Source of the DNA: Levilactobacillus huananensis | GTDB lineage: Bacteria; Bacillota; Bacilli; Lactobacillales; Lactobacillaceae | Assembly (NCBI RefSeq): GCF_003946145.1 | Contig: NZ_RHOC01000003.1 | Span: forward strand, 186,001-250,000 | Length of the DNA: 64,000 nt | Direction of reading: 5' to 3' | In this document: positions 9,395 through 17,750 of the stretch, piece by piece | Layout of the letters: the number at the start of each line of letters is the position of its first letter | Numbering within the stretch: the stretch's first letter is position 1 | Position numbers and translations under genes: made by a program | Notes under the pieces: generated by a model | Database searches by the model: none | What the model saw: only the letters and a program-made list of their open reading frames with translations | What the model was told of the DNA's origin: nothing

Positions 9395-10246
9395 ATGCAG
9401 AAATTTTCTTTCAATCGGCGACTGGTGATCATCATCGTCTGCCTGATTGTTAGCTTTGCTTTGATGACGGTGTCCGTGGTGATTCGTAACAAGCGGTCTA
9501 CGCCACCTTTAATTCAACAGTTCGGTAACGATATTGTTGGTTTAGCGGACCGGGTAGTGGCCCTCCCTGCCAATGGATTGAGTGGCTCAGTTAGCTCCGT
9601 TTCGGAGTTGTTGAACACCTATCAAGAAAACCAACAGTTGAAGAAGCAGGTGAGTGAGCTTGCCCAAACCAAGGTGCGAGACCAAACCTTAGCTAAAGAA
9701 AACCAACAACTTAAACAACAGGTTAAGTTAAATGATTCGTTGACGGACTACACCGCCATTTCGGCCGCCGTTATTACGCGGACGCCATCATCTTGGCAAA
9801 ACCAAGTCGTCATTAACATGGGATCGTCAGCCGGCGTGCAGAAAAACATGCCGGTCATGTCGGGATCTGGTCTGATTGGCCGAGTCGCTGAGGTGAATAA
9901 GACGAATTCTAAGGTGGAATTGATTACAGATAATAATGATTCCGCTAACCGTTTTGCCGTTCAGATTACCACCAAGTCCGGAACCACAGTTAACGGCGTT
10001 CTGAGTGGCTATAGGACCGCAACGGGACAGATTACGATGAATAACATCACCACTAAAGCCAAGATTCATAAGGGCGACAAGGTCGTCACGAGTGGTCTTG
10101 GTGGCGTGACGCCTAAGGGCTTGTATGTCGGGAAAGTTGCCGAAACTGGCGGCGATGACTACGGGTTGTCAACAAAGCTATACATCACGCCAGCGACTGA
10201 TCTGACTGATTTAAACATCGTCACAGTCGCTGTTACGAAGCAGTAG
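9395..10246 (+). CDS. mreC: Rod-shape-determining protein MreC
   Basis: Bitopic membrane scaffold of the elongasome. The 283-residue protein has a short cytoplasmic N-terminus, one membrane segment (about 10-30, LVIIIVCLIVSFALMTVSV), a coiled coil with NQQLKKQ and ENQQLKQQ heptads (about 70-115), and the extracellular beta domain with INMGSSAGV and GDKVVTSGLGG. It is preceded by GGAGG. mreD follows after 12 bp. Confidence 0.95.
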   Translation: MQKFSFNRRLVIIIVCLIVSFALMTVSVVIRNKRSTPPLIQQFGNDIVGLADRVVALPANGLSGSVSSVSELLNTYQENQQLKKQVSELAQTKVRDQTLAKENQQLKQQVKLNDSLTDYTAISAAVITRTPSSWQNQVVINMGSSAGVQKNMPVMSGSGLIGRVAEVNKTNSKVELITDNNDSANRFAVQITTKSGTTVNGVLSGYRTATGQITMNNITTKAKIHKGDKVVTSGLGGVTPKGLYVGKVAETGGDDYGLSTKLYITPATDLTDLNIVTVAVTKQ

Positions 10247-10258
10247 GGGGGCTAAGAC

Positions 10259-10780
10259 GTGTATCGATTATCAAAGTTACGTTTTGGTTTTCCAATTGGG
10301 TTATTGATTATGCTTCTACTGGATGGCAGTGTGAGTCATATTTTCAGTAGCCAAATGTTTAACTATCCTACGGTCATGGTGAGTCACCTGGTTGTATTAT
10401 GGTTAGTCACGGCCGTTCTTTACGAGGAGAATGTGACGATGCCATTGGGTCGATGGGCTATTGTTGCTGGGACCATCTTTGATCTGTACTACACGGGGAT
10501 TTTTGGAGTTTACATTTTCATTTTTCCTTTACTTGTGTATGTGACCCGGATCATGGTGACCTATATTAGCCCCAACTTTCTCAGTGGACTATTAATTTAC
10601 TTTATTGATATTACTTTAGTTGAGGGGCTAGGATTTTTGGCTAGTCGGGTGGTGCATATGACCGTAATCTCGGGTAGTTCATTCTTAGTGAATACCTTAG
10701 GCCCTACACTAGCTTTTAATCTCGCGTTGTATGTCATCTTATATTTCCCAATTCGTTGGGTGTATAATTGGTTAAATTAG
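10259..10780 (+). CDS. mreD: Rod-shape-determining protein MreD
   Basis: Integral membrane partner of MreC and the elongasome. The 173 residues are strongly hydrophobic, with about five membrane segments and the family-typical GIFDLYYTGIFGVY-like stretch near residue 75-95. The start is GTG, with the GGGGG ribosome site directly upstream. It sits tightly between mreC and minC, whose ribosome site begins right after the mreD stop codon. Confidence 0.92.
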   Translation: MYRLSKLRFGFPIGLLIMLLLDGSVSHIFSSQMFNYPTVMVSHLVVLWLVTAVLYEENVTMPLGRWAIVAGTIFDLYYTGIFGVYIFIFPLLVYVTRIMVTYISPNFLSGLLIYFIDITLVEGLGFLASRVVHMTVISGSSFLVNTLGPTLAFNLALYVILYFPIRWVYNWLN

Positions 10781-10798
10781 GTGAAGGGAACGAACGCT

Positions 10799-11470
10799 AT
10801 GCAAGCTGCCGTATTACGGGGAACGCAAAACGGCTATGATCTGGTGTTGAAACAGACCGCCAGTTTTGAGCAGATTCTGGTTGATTTGAAGGCACTATTG
10901 GAGAAACTCAAGACCGATCCCAAGGCGTTGGAGACGACCAAAGTGTCGTTGGACGTACTGACTGAAGATCGTCTCTTGACGGCCGATGAGAAAGCTCAAA
11001 TTGAAGAAATGGTGGGGAATTACCCACGCTTTGAAATCCACAAGATTGCGGCAAACGTGATCACCATTGACGATGCCATTCAACTCCGCGAACGTGAGAA
11101 CGTTCATCTGTTGAGTAAGGTTATCCGAAATGGGCAAGAGGTTGTCATGCAAGGGGATGTTCTCTTTTTGGGAACCATCCACGAGGGTGGCAAACTCCGG
11201 ACGACGGGCAACATCTTTTCGATGGGAGACGTGTCCGGTATCTTGCAAGCCGGCTATCCCGATGATGAATCCAAACTGATTATGGGAAATCTTCAGACTG
11301 CCCAACAGGTTCGTATTGCCGAACAGTTTGACATTATCGAATCGGAACAACTGGCCGATTCACGTCAAACGATCGCGTATGTGAACGATCTTCACGTGTT
11401 GTCATACGGTAAGCTGGCGCAATTAAAGAAGATTAATCCGAAGTTATATAACCAGATTGGAGGAATTTAG
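10799..11470 (+). CDS. minC: Septum site-determining protein MinC
   Basis: FtsZ-assembly inhibitor that works with MinD to keep division at midcell. The 223-residue protein has a variable N-terminal domain and the C-terminal right-handed beta-helix (VVMQGDVLFLGTIHEGGK, RTTGNIFSMGDVSG). The start is the ATG 9 nt after GAAGGGA; the frame also contains an earlier GTG that overlaps the mreD stop and has no ribosome site. It is 2 bp from minD and so translationally linked. Confidence 0.94.
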   Translation: MQAAVLRGTQNGYDLVLKQTASFEQILVDLKALLEKLKTDPKALETTKVSLDVLTEDRLLTADEKAQIEEMVGNYPRFEIHKIAANVITIDDAIQLRERENVHLLSKVIRNGQEVVMQGDVLFLGTIHEGGKLRTTGNIFSMGDVSGILQAGYPDDESKLIMGNLQTAQQVRIAEQFDIIESEQLADSRQTIAYVNDLHVLSYGKLAQLKKINPKLYNQIGGI

Positions 11471-11472
11471 TT

Positions 11473-12279
11473 ATGGGAAAAGCAATTGTCATCACCTCTG
11501 GTAAAGGTGGGGTTGGTAAGACGACTACCAGTGCCAATATTGGAACGGCGTTAGCCTTAATGGGCAAACGGGTTTGTCTGATGGATCTGGATATCGGTCT
11601 TCGGAACCTGGACGTCGTTTTAGGTCTCGATAACCGCATCATTTATGATATTGTTGACGTCGCTGAAGGACGGGCTAAGCTCCCCCAAGCACTAGTCAAG
11701 GACAAGCGGTTTGACGACAAGCTCTACTTATTGCCAGCCGCACAAAACACCGATAAGAATGCTTTACAACCCGAACAGGTTAAAGAGATTGTCGATGAAT
11801 TGAAACCAGAATATGATTATGTCCTGATCGACTGTCCAGCTGGGATTGAACAAGGTTTCATGAACGCTGTTGCTGGTGCCGATGCCGCTATCGTGGTGAC
11901 GACGCCTGAAATCTCCGCTGTCCGGGATGCTGATCGGGTCGTCGGCCTGTTGGAACAACATCCACTGACCGAGGCCCCACGCCTGTTAATCAACCGGATC
12001 CGTCGGAATATGATGCAGGACGGGTCCATGATGGATATTGATGAGATTACCCATCACCTGGGTATCGAATTGTTAGGAATCATCTTTGATGATGATGCTG
12101 TGATCACGACATCTAATCAAGGAGAACCTATTGTCATGCAAACTGACAATCCTGCTTCTCAAGGATATCGAAATGTTGCGCGCCGACTTGAGGGGGAAAC
12201 GGTACCATTGATGAAGATTGAAGCCGAGGCCCCAACTGGGTTCTGGCACAAGGTCAGTGGCTGGTTCCATCGCGGTTAG
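11473..12279 (+). CDS. minD: Septum site-determining ATPase MinD
   Basis: ParA/MinD ATPase that recruits MinC to the membrane. The 268-residue protein has the deviant Walker A SGKGGVGKTTT at residues 9-19 with the signature Lys11, YVLIDCPAG as Walker B, and a C-terminal amphipathic helix (GFWHKVSGWFHRG) that serves as the membrane anchor. No minE or minJ is next to it; Gram-positives usually use DivIVA-linked systems instead. Confidence 0.96.
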   Translation: MGKAIVITSGKGGVGKTTTSANIGTALALMGKRVCLMDLDIGLRNLDVVLGLDNRIIYDIVDVAEGRAKLPQALVKDKRFDDKLYLLPAAQNTDKNALQPEQVKEIVDELKPEYDYVLIDCPAGIEQGFMNAVAGADAAIVVTTPEISAVRDADRVVGLLEQHPLTEAPRLLINRIRRNMMQDGSMMDIDEITHHLGIELLGIIFDDDAVITTSNQGEPIVMQTDNPASQGYRNVARRLEGETVPLMKIEAEAPTGFWHKVSGWFHRG

Positions 12280-12312
12280 CATTGTAATCAACGGCTAAAT
12301 TTTCAATAAAGC

Positions 12313-12341
12313 TTGACGGCGATTGAAAAAGATCGTAGTAT
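12313..12341 (+). promoter_or_regulatory. Promoter of the T-box/ABC transporter operon
   Basis: TTGACG, a 17-nt spacer, and TAGTAT, just ahead of the T-box leader. Confidence 0.65.
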
Positions 12342-12349
12342 GTTGTCAA

Positions 12350-12610
12350 TGAATCAATAACGTTGAACAGAAGAGTAGGTCACCAAAGTCACAACAGAAA
12401 GCCCGGCTGATGGAAACGGGTGTCCTTGGTTAACTGAAACACATCTGTGAGTTGGTTGTCTGAATCTAGTAGGATGACCCGGGGTAGCCCGTTATCGCTG
12501 GAGTTGCTAGCAACTCGCTGAGGTTAGACCAGTGATGGTTTAACAAACAGAGGTGGAACCACGATGTGATCGTCCTCTTAGGTCTATGGACCTAAGAGGA
12601 CTTTTTTATT
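12350..12610 (+). promoter_or_regulatory. T-box riboswitch (possibly methionine) of an amino-acid ABC transporter
   Basis: A complete T-box. Stem I includes GAATCTAGTAGGATGACCCGG, in which ATG at 12474-12476 aligns with the GTC specifier of the valS leader and is followed by A. The T-box sequence AGGTGGAACCACG is at 12551-12563, and a strong terminator GTCCTCTTAGGT-CTAT-GGACCTAAGAGGAC with a T-run is at 12572-12607. If ATG is the specifier, uncharged tRNA-Met would switch on the transporter. Methionine control by T-box is known in Lactobacillales. The specifier is inferred by alignment only. Confidence 0.88.
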
Positions 12611-12624
12611 TTTGTGGCAGCGGG

Positions 12625-12722
12625 CAACTCCCTGAGTCGGTGTGGCGTGAGCTCATCGAGTACATGAGGTGGAATCGCGGTCAAACGCCCTCTTGAGAGT
12701 TAATCTCAAGAGGGCGTTTTTT
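12625..12722 (+). promoter_or_regulatory. Second, partial T-box (3' half only) in tandem
   Basis: Directly after the first terminator there is CAACTCCCTGAG (12625), matching CAACTCGCTGAG of the first T-box (12511) at 11 of 12 positions. After similar spacing comes GAGGTGGAATCGCGG (12666-12680), a good T-box sequence, and then a strong terminator AAACGCCCTCTTGAGA-GTTA-ATCTCAAGAGGGCGTTTT (12683-12720). There is no room for a Stem I, so this looks like a duplication of the antiterminator/terminator half without its own codon-reading domain. Confidence 0.75.
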
Positions 12723-12744
12723 AGTTGAAGAGAGGATGATTGCC

Positions 12745-13386
12745 ATGAATTATGTGAGTCAAATTTTACCATCGTTAATTTCGGGAACCGGTACGACGTT
12801 ATCGATTTTCTTCTGGACGTTAATAATTTCCGTTCCCTTAGGGATTCTGGTGGGGCTAGGGATGATTACTAATTTTAAGCCCTTAACTTGGCTGATTGAT
12901 GTTTACGTGTGGTTAATGCGCGGAACCCCACTATTGTTGCAACTTATCTTCGTCTTTTATGGGCTTCCCATTATTGGGATCGTGTTTCAACGTTATGATG
13001 CCGCCCTCTTCGCTTTTATCTTGAACTACACGGCCTATTTCGCGGAAATTTTCCGGGGTGGTCTGCAAGCTATCCCCGTAGGACAATACGAAAGTGCGCG
13101 AGTCTTGCGATTGACCAATTGGCAGACCTTACGCACAATTGTGATCCCTCAAGTGGTCAAAATTGTGCTTCCTTCAATTGGGAATGAAGTCATCAATTTG
13201 ATTAAGGATTCTTCACTAGTCTATGTCATTGGTCTTGGCGATCTGCTACGAGCCGGGAATGTGGCCATGGCGCGAGATGTCACATTAGTCCCAATGGTGT
13301 TAGTTGCCGTCATTTACTTATTATTAACGGCGGTCTGCACAGTGGTCCTGAAACGACTCGAAAAGCATTACAGTGCCTGGCGTTAG
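12745..13386 (+). CDS. Polar amino-acid ABC transporter permease
   Basis: Inner-membrane subunit of a PAAT-family importer. The 213-residue protein has about five membrane helices and the EAA-type loop ESARVLRLTNWQTLRTIVIPQ near residue 115, which contacts the ATPase. The start is the ATG of MNYVSQIL, 8-9 nt after AGAGAGG; the ATG three codons earlier abuts the ribosome site. It is first in a three-gene operon (permease, ATPase, binding protein) behind the tandem T-box. Methionine or another T-box-sensed amino acid is the likely substrate, by inference from the leader only. Confidence 0.92.
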   Translation: MNYVSQILPSLISGTGTTLSIFFWTLIISVPLGILVGLGMITNFKPLTWLIDVYVWLMRGTPLLLQLIFVFYGLPIIGIVFQRYDAALFAFILNYTAYFAEIFRGGLQAIPVGQYESARVLRLTNWQTLRTIVIPQVVKIVLPSIGNEVINLIKDSSLVYVIGLGDLLRAGNVAMARDVTLVPMVLVAVIYLLLTAVCTVVLKRLEKHYSAWR

Positions 13387-13405
13387 AGAGAAAGGGTGAT
13401 AACCT

Positions 13406-14041
13406 ATGCTAGAACTTAAAAATATTACGAAAAGATTTGCCGGTAAATTAATCTTAGATGGGGTTAATTTAACCGTTAATGACGGGCAGATTCTAACCAT
13501 TGTCGGGCCTTCTGGTGCCGGAAAGACGACCCTATTACGGTGTATCAGTGGCCTGGAAGAGACTGATAGTGGCGACTTCTTCTTAGACGGCCAGCCGTTC
13601 AATCCAGTAACCAACCGCAATAACGACACCGTGATTGGCGTGGTTTTCCAGGACTTTCAGCTATTTCCCAATTTGACTGTGCGCCAAAATGTGACGTTGG
13701 CCCCAACCATGGTGCTTAAGCAAACCAAGGGTGAAGCCGAAGCCACTGCACAGCGATTATTGAAGCAATTGAATCTGGATGGCAAAGCCGACCTGTACCC
13801 TTATGAATTATCTGGCGGTCAGAAGCAGCGAGTGGCTATCGTTCGGGCATTGGCCATGCGGCCTAAACTTCTGTGTTACGATGAACCTACCTCAGCACTG
13901 GATCCGGACCTACGTAAAGAAGTTGAAGAGATTATTTTAAAACTAAAGGCAGAAGGAATGACCCAGATTGTGGTCACCCACGATATCCCATTTGCGGAGT
14001 CGATTGCCGATCAGATGCTACGGGTAGAAGCGAAGAGTTAG
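13406..14041 (+). CDS. Polar amino-acid ABC transporter ATPase
   Basis: Energises import through the neighbouring permease. Walker A GPSGAGKTT is near residues 34-42, Q-loop VFQDFQLF near 79, signature LSGGQKQR near 132, Walker [13 protein letters not shown], and the H-loop VVTHD near 193. At 211 residues it is about 30 shorter than the usual 240-250 of PAAT ATPases. It stops soon after the H-loop (..ADQMLRVEAKS) and lacks the normal C-terminal strands, yet all catalytic motifs are intact. The GlnQ-like ATPase encoded at 56198-56938 has the full tail. Confidence 0.93.
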   Translation: MLELKNITKRFAGKLILDGVNLTVNDGQILTIVGPSGAGKTTLLRCISGLEETDSGDFFLDGQPFNPVTNRNNDTVIGVVFQDFQLFPNLTVRQNVTLAPTMVLKQTKGEAEATAQRLLKQLNLDGKADLYPYELSGGQKQRVAIVRALAMRPKLLCYDEPTSALDPDLRKEVEEIILKLKAEGMTQIVVTHDIPFAESIADQMLRVEAKS

Positions 14042-14053
14042 GAGTGAGTAACC

Positions 14054-14902
14054 ATGAGAAAAAAGTTCAGACGCTGGGCAGTGTTGCTCACGGTGCTGCT
14101 GACTCTAGGAACGACGTTGGCTGGCTGCGGTCAGTCTGCTAAACAGGCCGACACGCGAGATACCTGGTCACGGATTCAACGACGGAAAAAGGTCGTTATT
14201 GGTCTAGATGATAGCTTTGTGCCGATGGGCTTCCGTCAGAAGAGTGGAAAACTAGTCGGCTATGACATCGACTTAGCGCGTGCCGTTTTCAAACAATATG
14301 GGATCAAAGTCGATTTTCAAACCATTGATTGGTCTATGAATGCCACGGAGCTTCGCAACGGGACGATTGACTTGATTTGGAACGGGTATTCAATCACACC
14401 AGAGCGGGCTAAAAAGGTGGCTTTCTCGCGGAAGTACCTGAACAATGATCAGGTACTGGTGACGTTAAAGAAGAGTGGTATCAACAGTTTTGCTGGAATG
14501 CGGGATAAGATTCTGGGCGCACAGAGTGGCTCTTCAGGGTACAATGATATTGAGAATTACCCCAAGGTCTTTAAGAATCGGATTAAGAATCACGCTGCCG
14601 TCCAGTATGATTCCTTTACCAACGCGTTCATTGATCTGAACGCCGGTCGGATTCAAGGTCTACTCATCGACAGTACTTATGCCAATTACTACATCAAGCA
14701 CCAACGTCATCCCGAAGACTTTAAGGTTACCGTGGGAAACTTCCCTAAGGAACAATTCGCGGTGGGGATGCGTAAGGGGGATGTGACCCTCCAAAGCAAG
14801 ATTAATCAGGGCTTAGCTCGTGCTGCTAAAGATGGTCAACTGGCCAAGATTAACCAAAAGTGGTTCGGTGGAAATGTCGATACACCATTACTGAAAAAAT
14901 AA
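14054..14902 (+). CDS. Amino-acid ABC transporter substrate-binding lipoprotein
   Basis: Extracellular solute receptor (SBP_bac_3 family, 282 residues), anchored by lipid. The signal peptide ends in the lipobox LAGC with Cys near residue 25. The mature part has VVIGLDDSFVPMGFR and GYDIDLARAV, the usual ligand-pocket start, and LDDxFxPMGF matches cystine/polar amino-acid binders. It is third in the T-box operon. The sequence does not fix the ligand. Confidence 0.93.
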   Translation: MRKKFRRWAVLLTVLLTLGTTLAGCGQSAKQADTRDTWSRIQRRKKVVIGLDDSFVPMGFRQKSGKLVGYDIDLARAVFKQYGIKVDFQTIDWSMNATELRNGTIDLIWNGYSITPERAKKVAFSRKYLNNDQVLVTLKKSGINSFAGMRDKILGAQSGSSGYNDIENYPKVFKNRIKNHAAVQYDSFTNAFIDLNAGRIQGLLIDSTYANYYIKHQRHPEDFKVTVGNFPKEQFAVGMRKGDVTLQSKINQGLARAAKDGQLAKINQKWFGGNVDTPLLKK

Positions 14903-14914
14903 ATTGGTTTTTGA

Positions 14915-14943
14915 GGGTCCGGGACAGTCGTTCGGGGCCCTTT
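14915..14943 (+). terminator. Weak terminator after the ABC operon
   Basis: GGGTCC and GGGCCC pair (one G-U) across a 14-nt loop, followed by TTT only. Confidence 0.45.
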
Positions 14944-15078
14944 ACCGTCCTTTCAGAGCTGAGTAGTGGGGATGCTTAGCCAAAACACCGTGAAAATAAA
15001 AGTGGTTGCTTGTATTTACCGATTGGTTCCCTTATCATTAAACACCGATTAGACTTTTGTCAGAGGAGGATTCTGCGC

Positions 15079-16359
15079 GTGCATTTTCGCATAAAAAATG
15101 GGGTAACTCTTGATTTGTTACCCACCAAACAATTTAAAACTGTCGGCATTAAAGTGGACTTTGTGGCGCCGCTTCAAGCGACGGCCATCACAGGCAGAGC
15201 TCTCTTGGCTCAGGTGCTTGAGACGAGCACGGAACAGTATCCAACACAAACGGCATTGGCTCGTGAGTTATCTCGCCTTTATGGGGCAACGTTTGGAATC
15301 AGTGTTCTAAAGCTCGGGACGAAGCATGTTATTCGATTGACCTGTTCGGTCGTTGATGAGCAATATCTGGCCAATTACGCTGATGATGCCCCTTTGTTTG
15401 AACGGGGGATGGACCTGTTAAAGCAAGTCTTATTTGCGCCGTTGTTGCCAGGCGGCAATTTTGACTCGGCAACCTTTACCCAGCAACGCCAAAACCTTTA
15501 CACGGCGATCAAGTCACTGGATGACGACAAGCAGTACCTGGCTAACCGTCGTCTGCAGGAGTTGCTCTTCACAGGACAGCCAACGCAGGCAATGAATGCA
15601 CTGGGAGATTTGCACGTTTTGAGTGGCCTATCAGCCATGGATATTTTAGGAACTTACCATGATATGTTAGCTAATGACGCGGTTCATGTGGCCGTGATTG
15701 GGGATGTGACTGCTGAACGCGTTCAGTCAGCTCTAGCACAGTGGCCACTAGATGACCGGATGGAACCAACCAGTGCGCCTTATTACCATTGGGATGCTCG
15801 ACCACAGGTTCAGGTGGGTGATGACCTGGCGCCAGTAGTACAAGCAAAATTGAACCTTGGATACCGGTTGCCCGTCTATCGCGATGACCCTGATTTTATG
15901 GCCGCAGTCGTGTTTAATGCAGCTTTTGGGGGCAGTCCTTTGTCACTTCTCTTTACAAATGTTCGTGAGAAGGCAAGTTTGGCCTACTATGCTAGTAGCG
16001 GTTACAATCCTTTTAATGGGACACTGACGGTACAAGCAGGGATTCAAGCGGAGAATCAGGAACGGGTGGAAAAAATTATCGGAGAACAGCTGGCCGCCAT
16101 GCAACGTGGCGAACTGCCGGCTACTCTGTTGGATGAGGTTAAAGCAAGTCTAATGAATGCCCGCTTGTCGGCACTCGACAGTCCGCAACGCCGATTGACC
16201 GGGTTACTCAACGTGCAATTGACGCACCTGAGCGAACCTTTGGCAACTTGGCAAGAAAAACTCAGGGCGATCACAGTTGGGGATGTGGCTCGTGTTGCTA
16301 AACACGTGACCCTACAGGCTACGTATTGCTTACATGGAGGTGACCAAAGTGTTGACTAA
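15079..16359 (+). CDS. M16-family peptidase-like protein without the zinc motif (YmfF type)
   Basis: The 426-residue insulinase-fold protein shows the M16 layout: an N-terminal beta/alpha domain (NGVTLDLLPTKQFKT) and a later VREKASLAYYASSGY segment. It lacks the HxxEH zinc site, so it is probably the inactive partner of the downstream M16 protein. The start is the GTG 9 nt after AGAGGAGG; the frame is open further upstream without a ribosome site. It overlaps the next gene by 11 bp. In Bacillus the same pair (ymfF-ymfH) precedes ymfM-pgsA-cinA-recA, as here. Confidence 0.88.
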   Translation: MHFRIKNGVTLDLLPTKQFKTVGIKVDFVAPLQATAITGRALLAQVLETSTEQYPTQTALARELSRLYGATFGISVLKLGTKHVIRLTCSVVDEQYLANYADDAPLFERGMDLLKQVLFAPLLPGGNFDSATFTQQRQNLYTAIKSLDDDKQYLANRRLQELLFTGQPTQAMNALGDLHVLSGLSAMDILGTYHDMLANDAVHVAVIGDVTAERVQSALAQWPLDDRMEPTSAPYYHWDARPQVQVGDDLAPVVQAKLNLGYRLPVYRDDPDFMAAVVFNAAFGGSPLSLLFTNVREKASLAYYASSGYNPFNGTLTVQAGIQAENQERVEKIIGEQLAAMQRGELPATLLDEVKASLMNARLSALDSPQRRLTGLLNVQLTHLSEPLATWQEKLRAITVGDVARVAKHVTLQATYCLHGGDQSVD

Positions 16360-17638
16360 AGAAAGTTATGACCGTCTAGGTGAGAGTATCTATCAGACGA
16401 CTCTGGCCAATGGTCTCCGTGTGGTCTTAATGCCTAAGGCAGGTTTTCACAAGACGTTTGCTATCATGACTACTGACTATGGTGCAGTAGATAATGCTTT
16501 TGTTCCAAGAGGCCAGACTGATCCTGTGCGCTTGCCGGATGGGATTGCCCACTTTTTGGAACACAAGTTGTTTGAGAAAGAAGATCACGATGCTTTTGAC
16601 TTATTTGGGCAGTATGGGGCTTCGGCAAATGCTTTTACCAGCTTTACTCAAACGAGCTACCTTTTTGCGACGACGAGTCATTTGAAAGAAAATCTCGATA
16701 TTCTCATGGACTTCGTGCAGCAGCCATACTTTACCGCGGCGACTGTCGATAAAGAAAAGGGAATCATTGGCCAAGAAATCAAAATGTATGATGACGACCC
16801 CGGCTGGCAAAGTTATTTTGGGATGATTGGGAATCTGTATCCTAAAGAACCTTTGCACATCGATATCGCCGGTACAGTGGCGTCAATTGCCAAGATTACA
16901 GCAGATGATCTTTACACGGCATATAACACCTTCTACCATCCTAGTAACATGAGCCTTGTGGTAGTAGGGCAACTGGATCCTGAAGAAACAGCGGGGTGGA
17001 TTACTGACAATCAGGCTCACAAGACGTTTGAACCAGCCAGTCCGATTCGACGGCTTGCTAGTGAACAAGCGACGCCAGCGGATATTCCGGCTACGCAGAC
17101 ACGACATCTGGCTGTGACACGGCCACGAGTCAATCTGGGGTTACGTGGTTTTGACACCGTGCCAGCCGGACGTGCAGGTTTGAAGTATAGTGTTGCCATT
17201 TCGTTAATGTTTGATCTGTTATTCAATGACAGTGGGGACAATTACTTGCGTTTGTATGATGCAAACATTATTGATGATAGCTTTGGCTATGACTTCCAGG
17301 TTCAACGAGGAGCACACTTTGCCCAATTGACCGGTGATACCGACCAGCCCGAAAAGTTCGCGCAAGAGTTGACGGCTATTTTGCAAGATGCATCAGCCCA
17401 ATTAGAGGCTGCTAAACCGCAATTTGTATTAGTCAAGCAAGAGGCGATTGGTCGGCTTGTCGGCGCCATGAATTCAGTGGAAGCCATTGCCAATCAGTAT
17501 GACGGCCCACTCTTCTCTGGTGCCACCATTTTTGATGAACTGGCCATTCTGGAAGAGTTGACGTTTACTGATTTGCGAGAAGCTTCTGAAGCCTTTTTGT
17601 CAGCTAGCCAACAGACGGTTCATACCATCCTGCCTTAA
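16349..17638 (+). CDS. M16-family zinc peptidase (YmfH type)
   Basis: Predicted active zinc protease. The motif HFLEH (HxxEH, residues about 71-75) is followed by the third ligand Glu in EKGIIGQEIKMYDDDP about 75 residues later. The length is about 429 residues. The start is the GTG 8 nt after GGAGG within the end of the preceding gene, so the two are translationally coupled. Together they likely form the active/inactive heterodimer seen in other M16B pairs. The natural substrate is unknown; Bacillus and Streptococcus relatives have been linked to processing of small peptides. Confidence 0.9.
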   Translation: MLTKESYDRLGESIYQTTLANGLRVVLMPKAGFHKTFAIMTTDYGAVDNAFVPRGQTDPVRLPDGIAHFLEHKLFEKEDHDAFDLFGQYGASANAFTSFTQTSYLFATTSHLKENLDILMDFVQQPYFTAATVDKEKGIIGQEIKMYDDDPGWQSYFGMIGNLYPKEPLHIDIAGTVASIAKITADDLYTAYNTFYHPSNMSLVVVGQLDPEETAGWITDNQAHKTFEPASPIRRLASEQATPADIPATQTRHLAVTRPRVNLGLRGFDTVPAGRAGLKYSVAISLMFDLLFNDSGDNYLRLYDANIIDDSFGYDFQVQRGAHFAQLTGDTDQPEKFAQELTAILQDASAQLEAAKPQFVLVKQEAIGRLVGAMNSVEAIANQYDGPLFSGATIFDELAILEELTFTDLREASEAFLSASQQTVHTILP

Positions 17639-17750
17639 GGGGAGATTAAGAAACGGTTAAATCCAGATTTATCGACCCTCTGGCTAAAAATGCGTCAGTG
17701 CCTATGCTATACTGCTAATAGAGAAATTTTGAACAGGTGGAGAGTTTATA

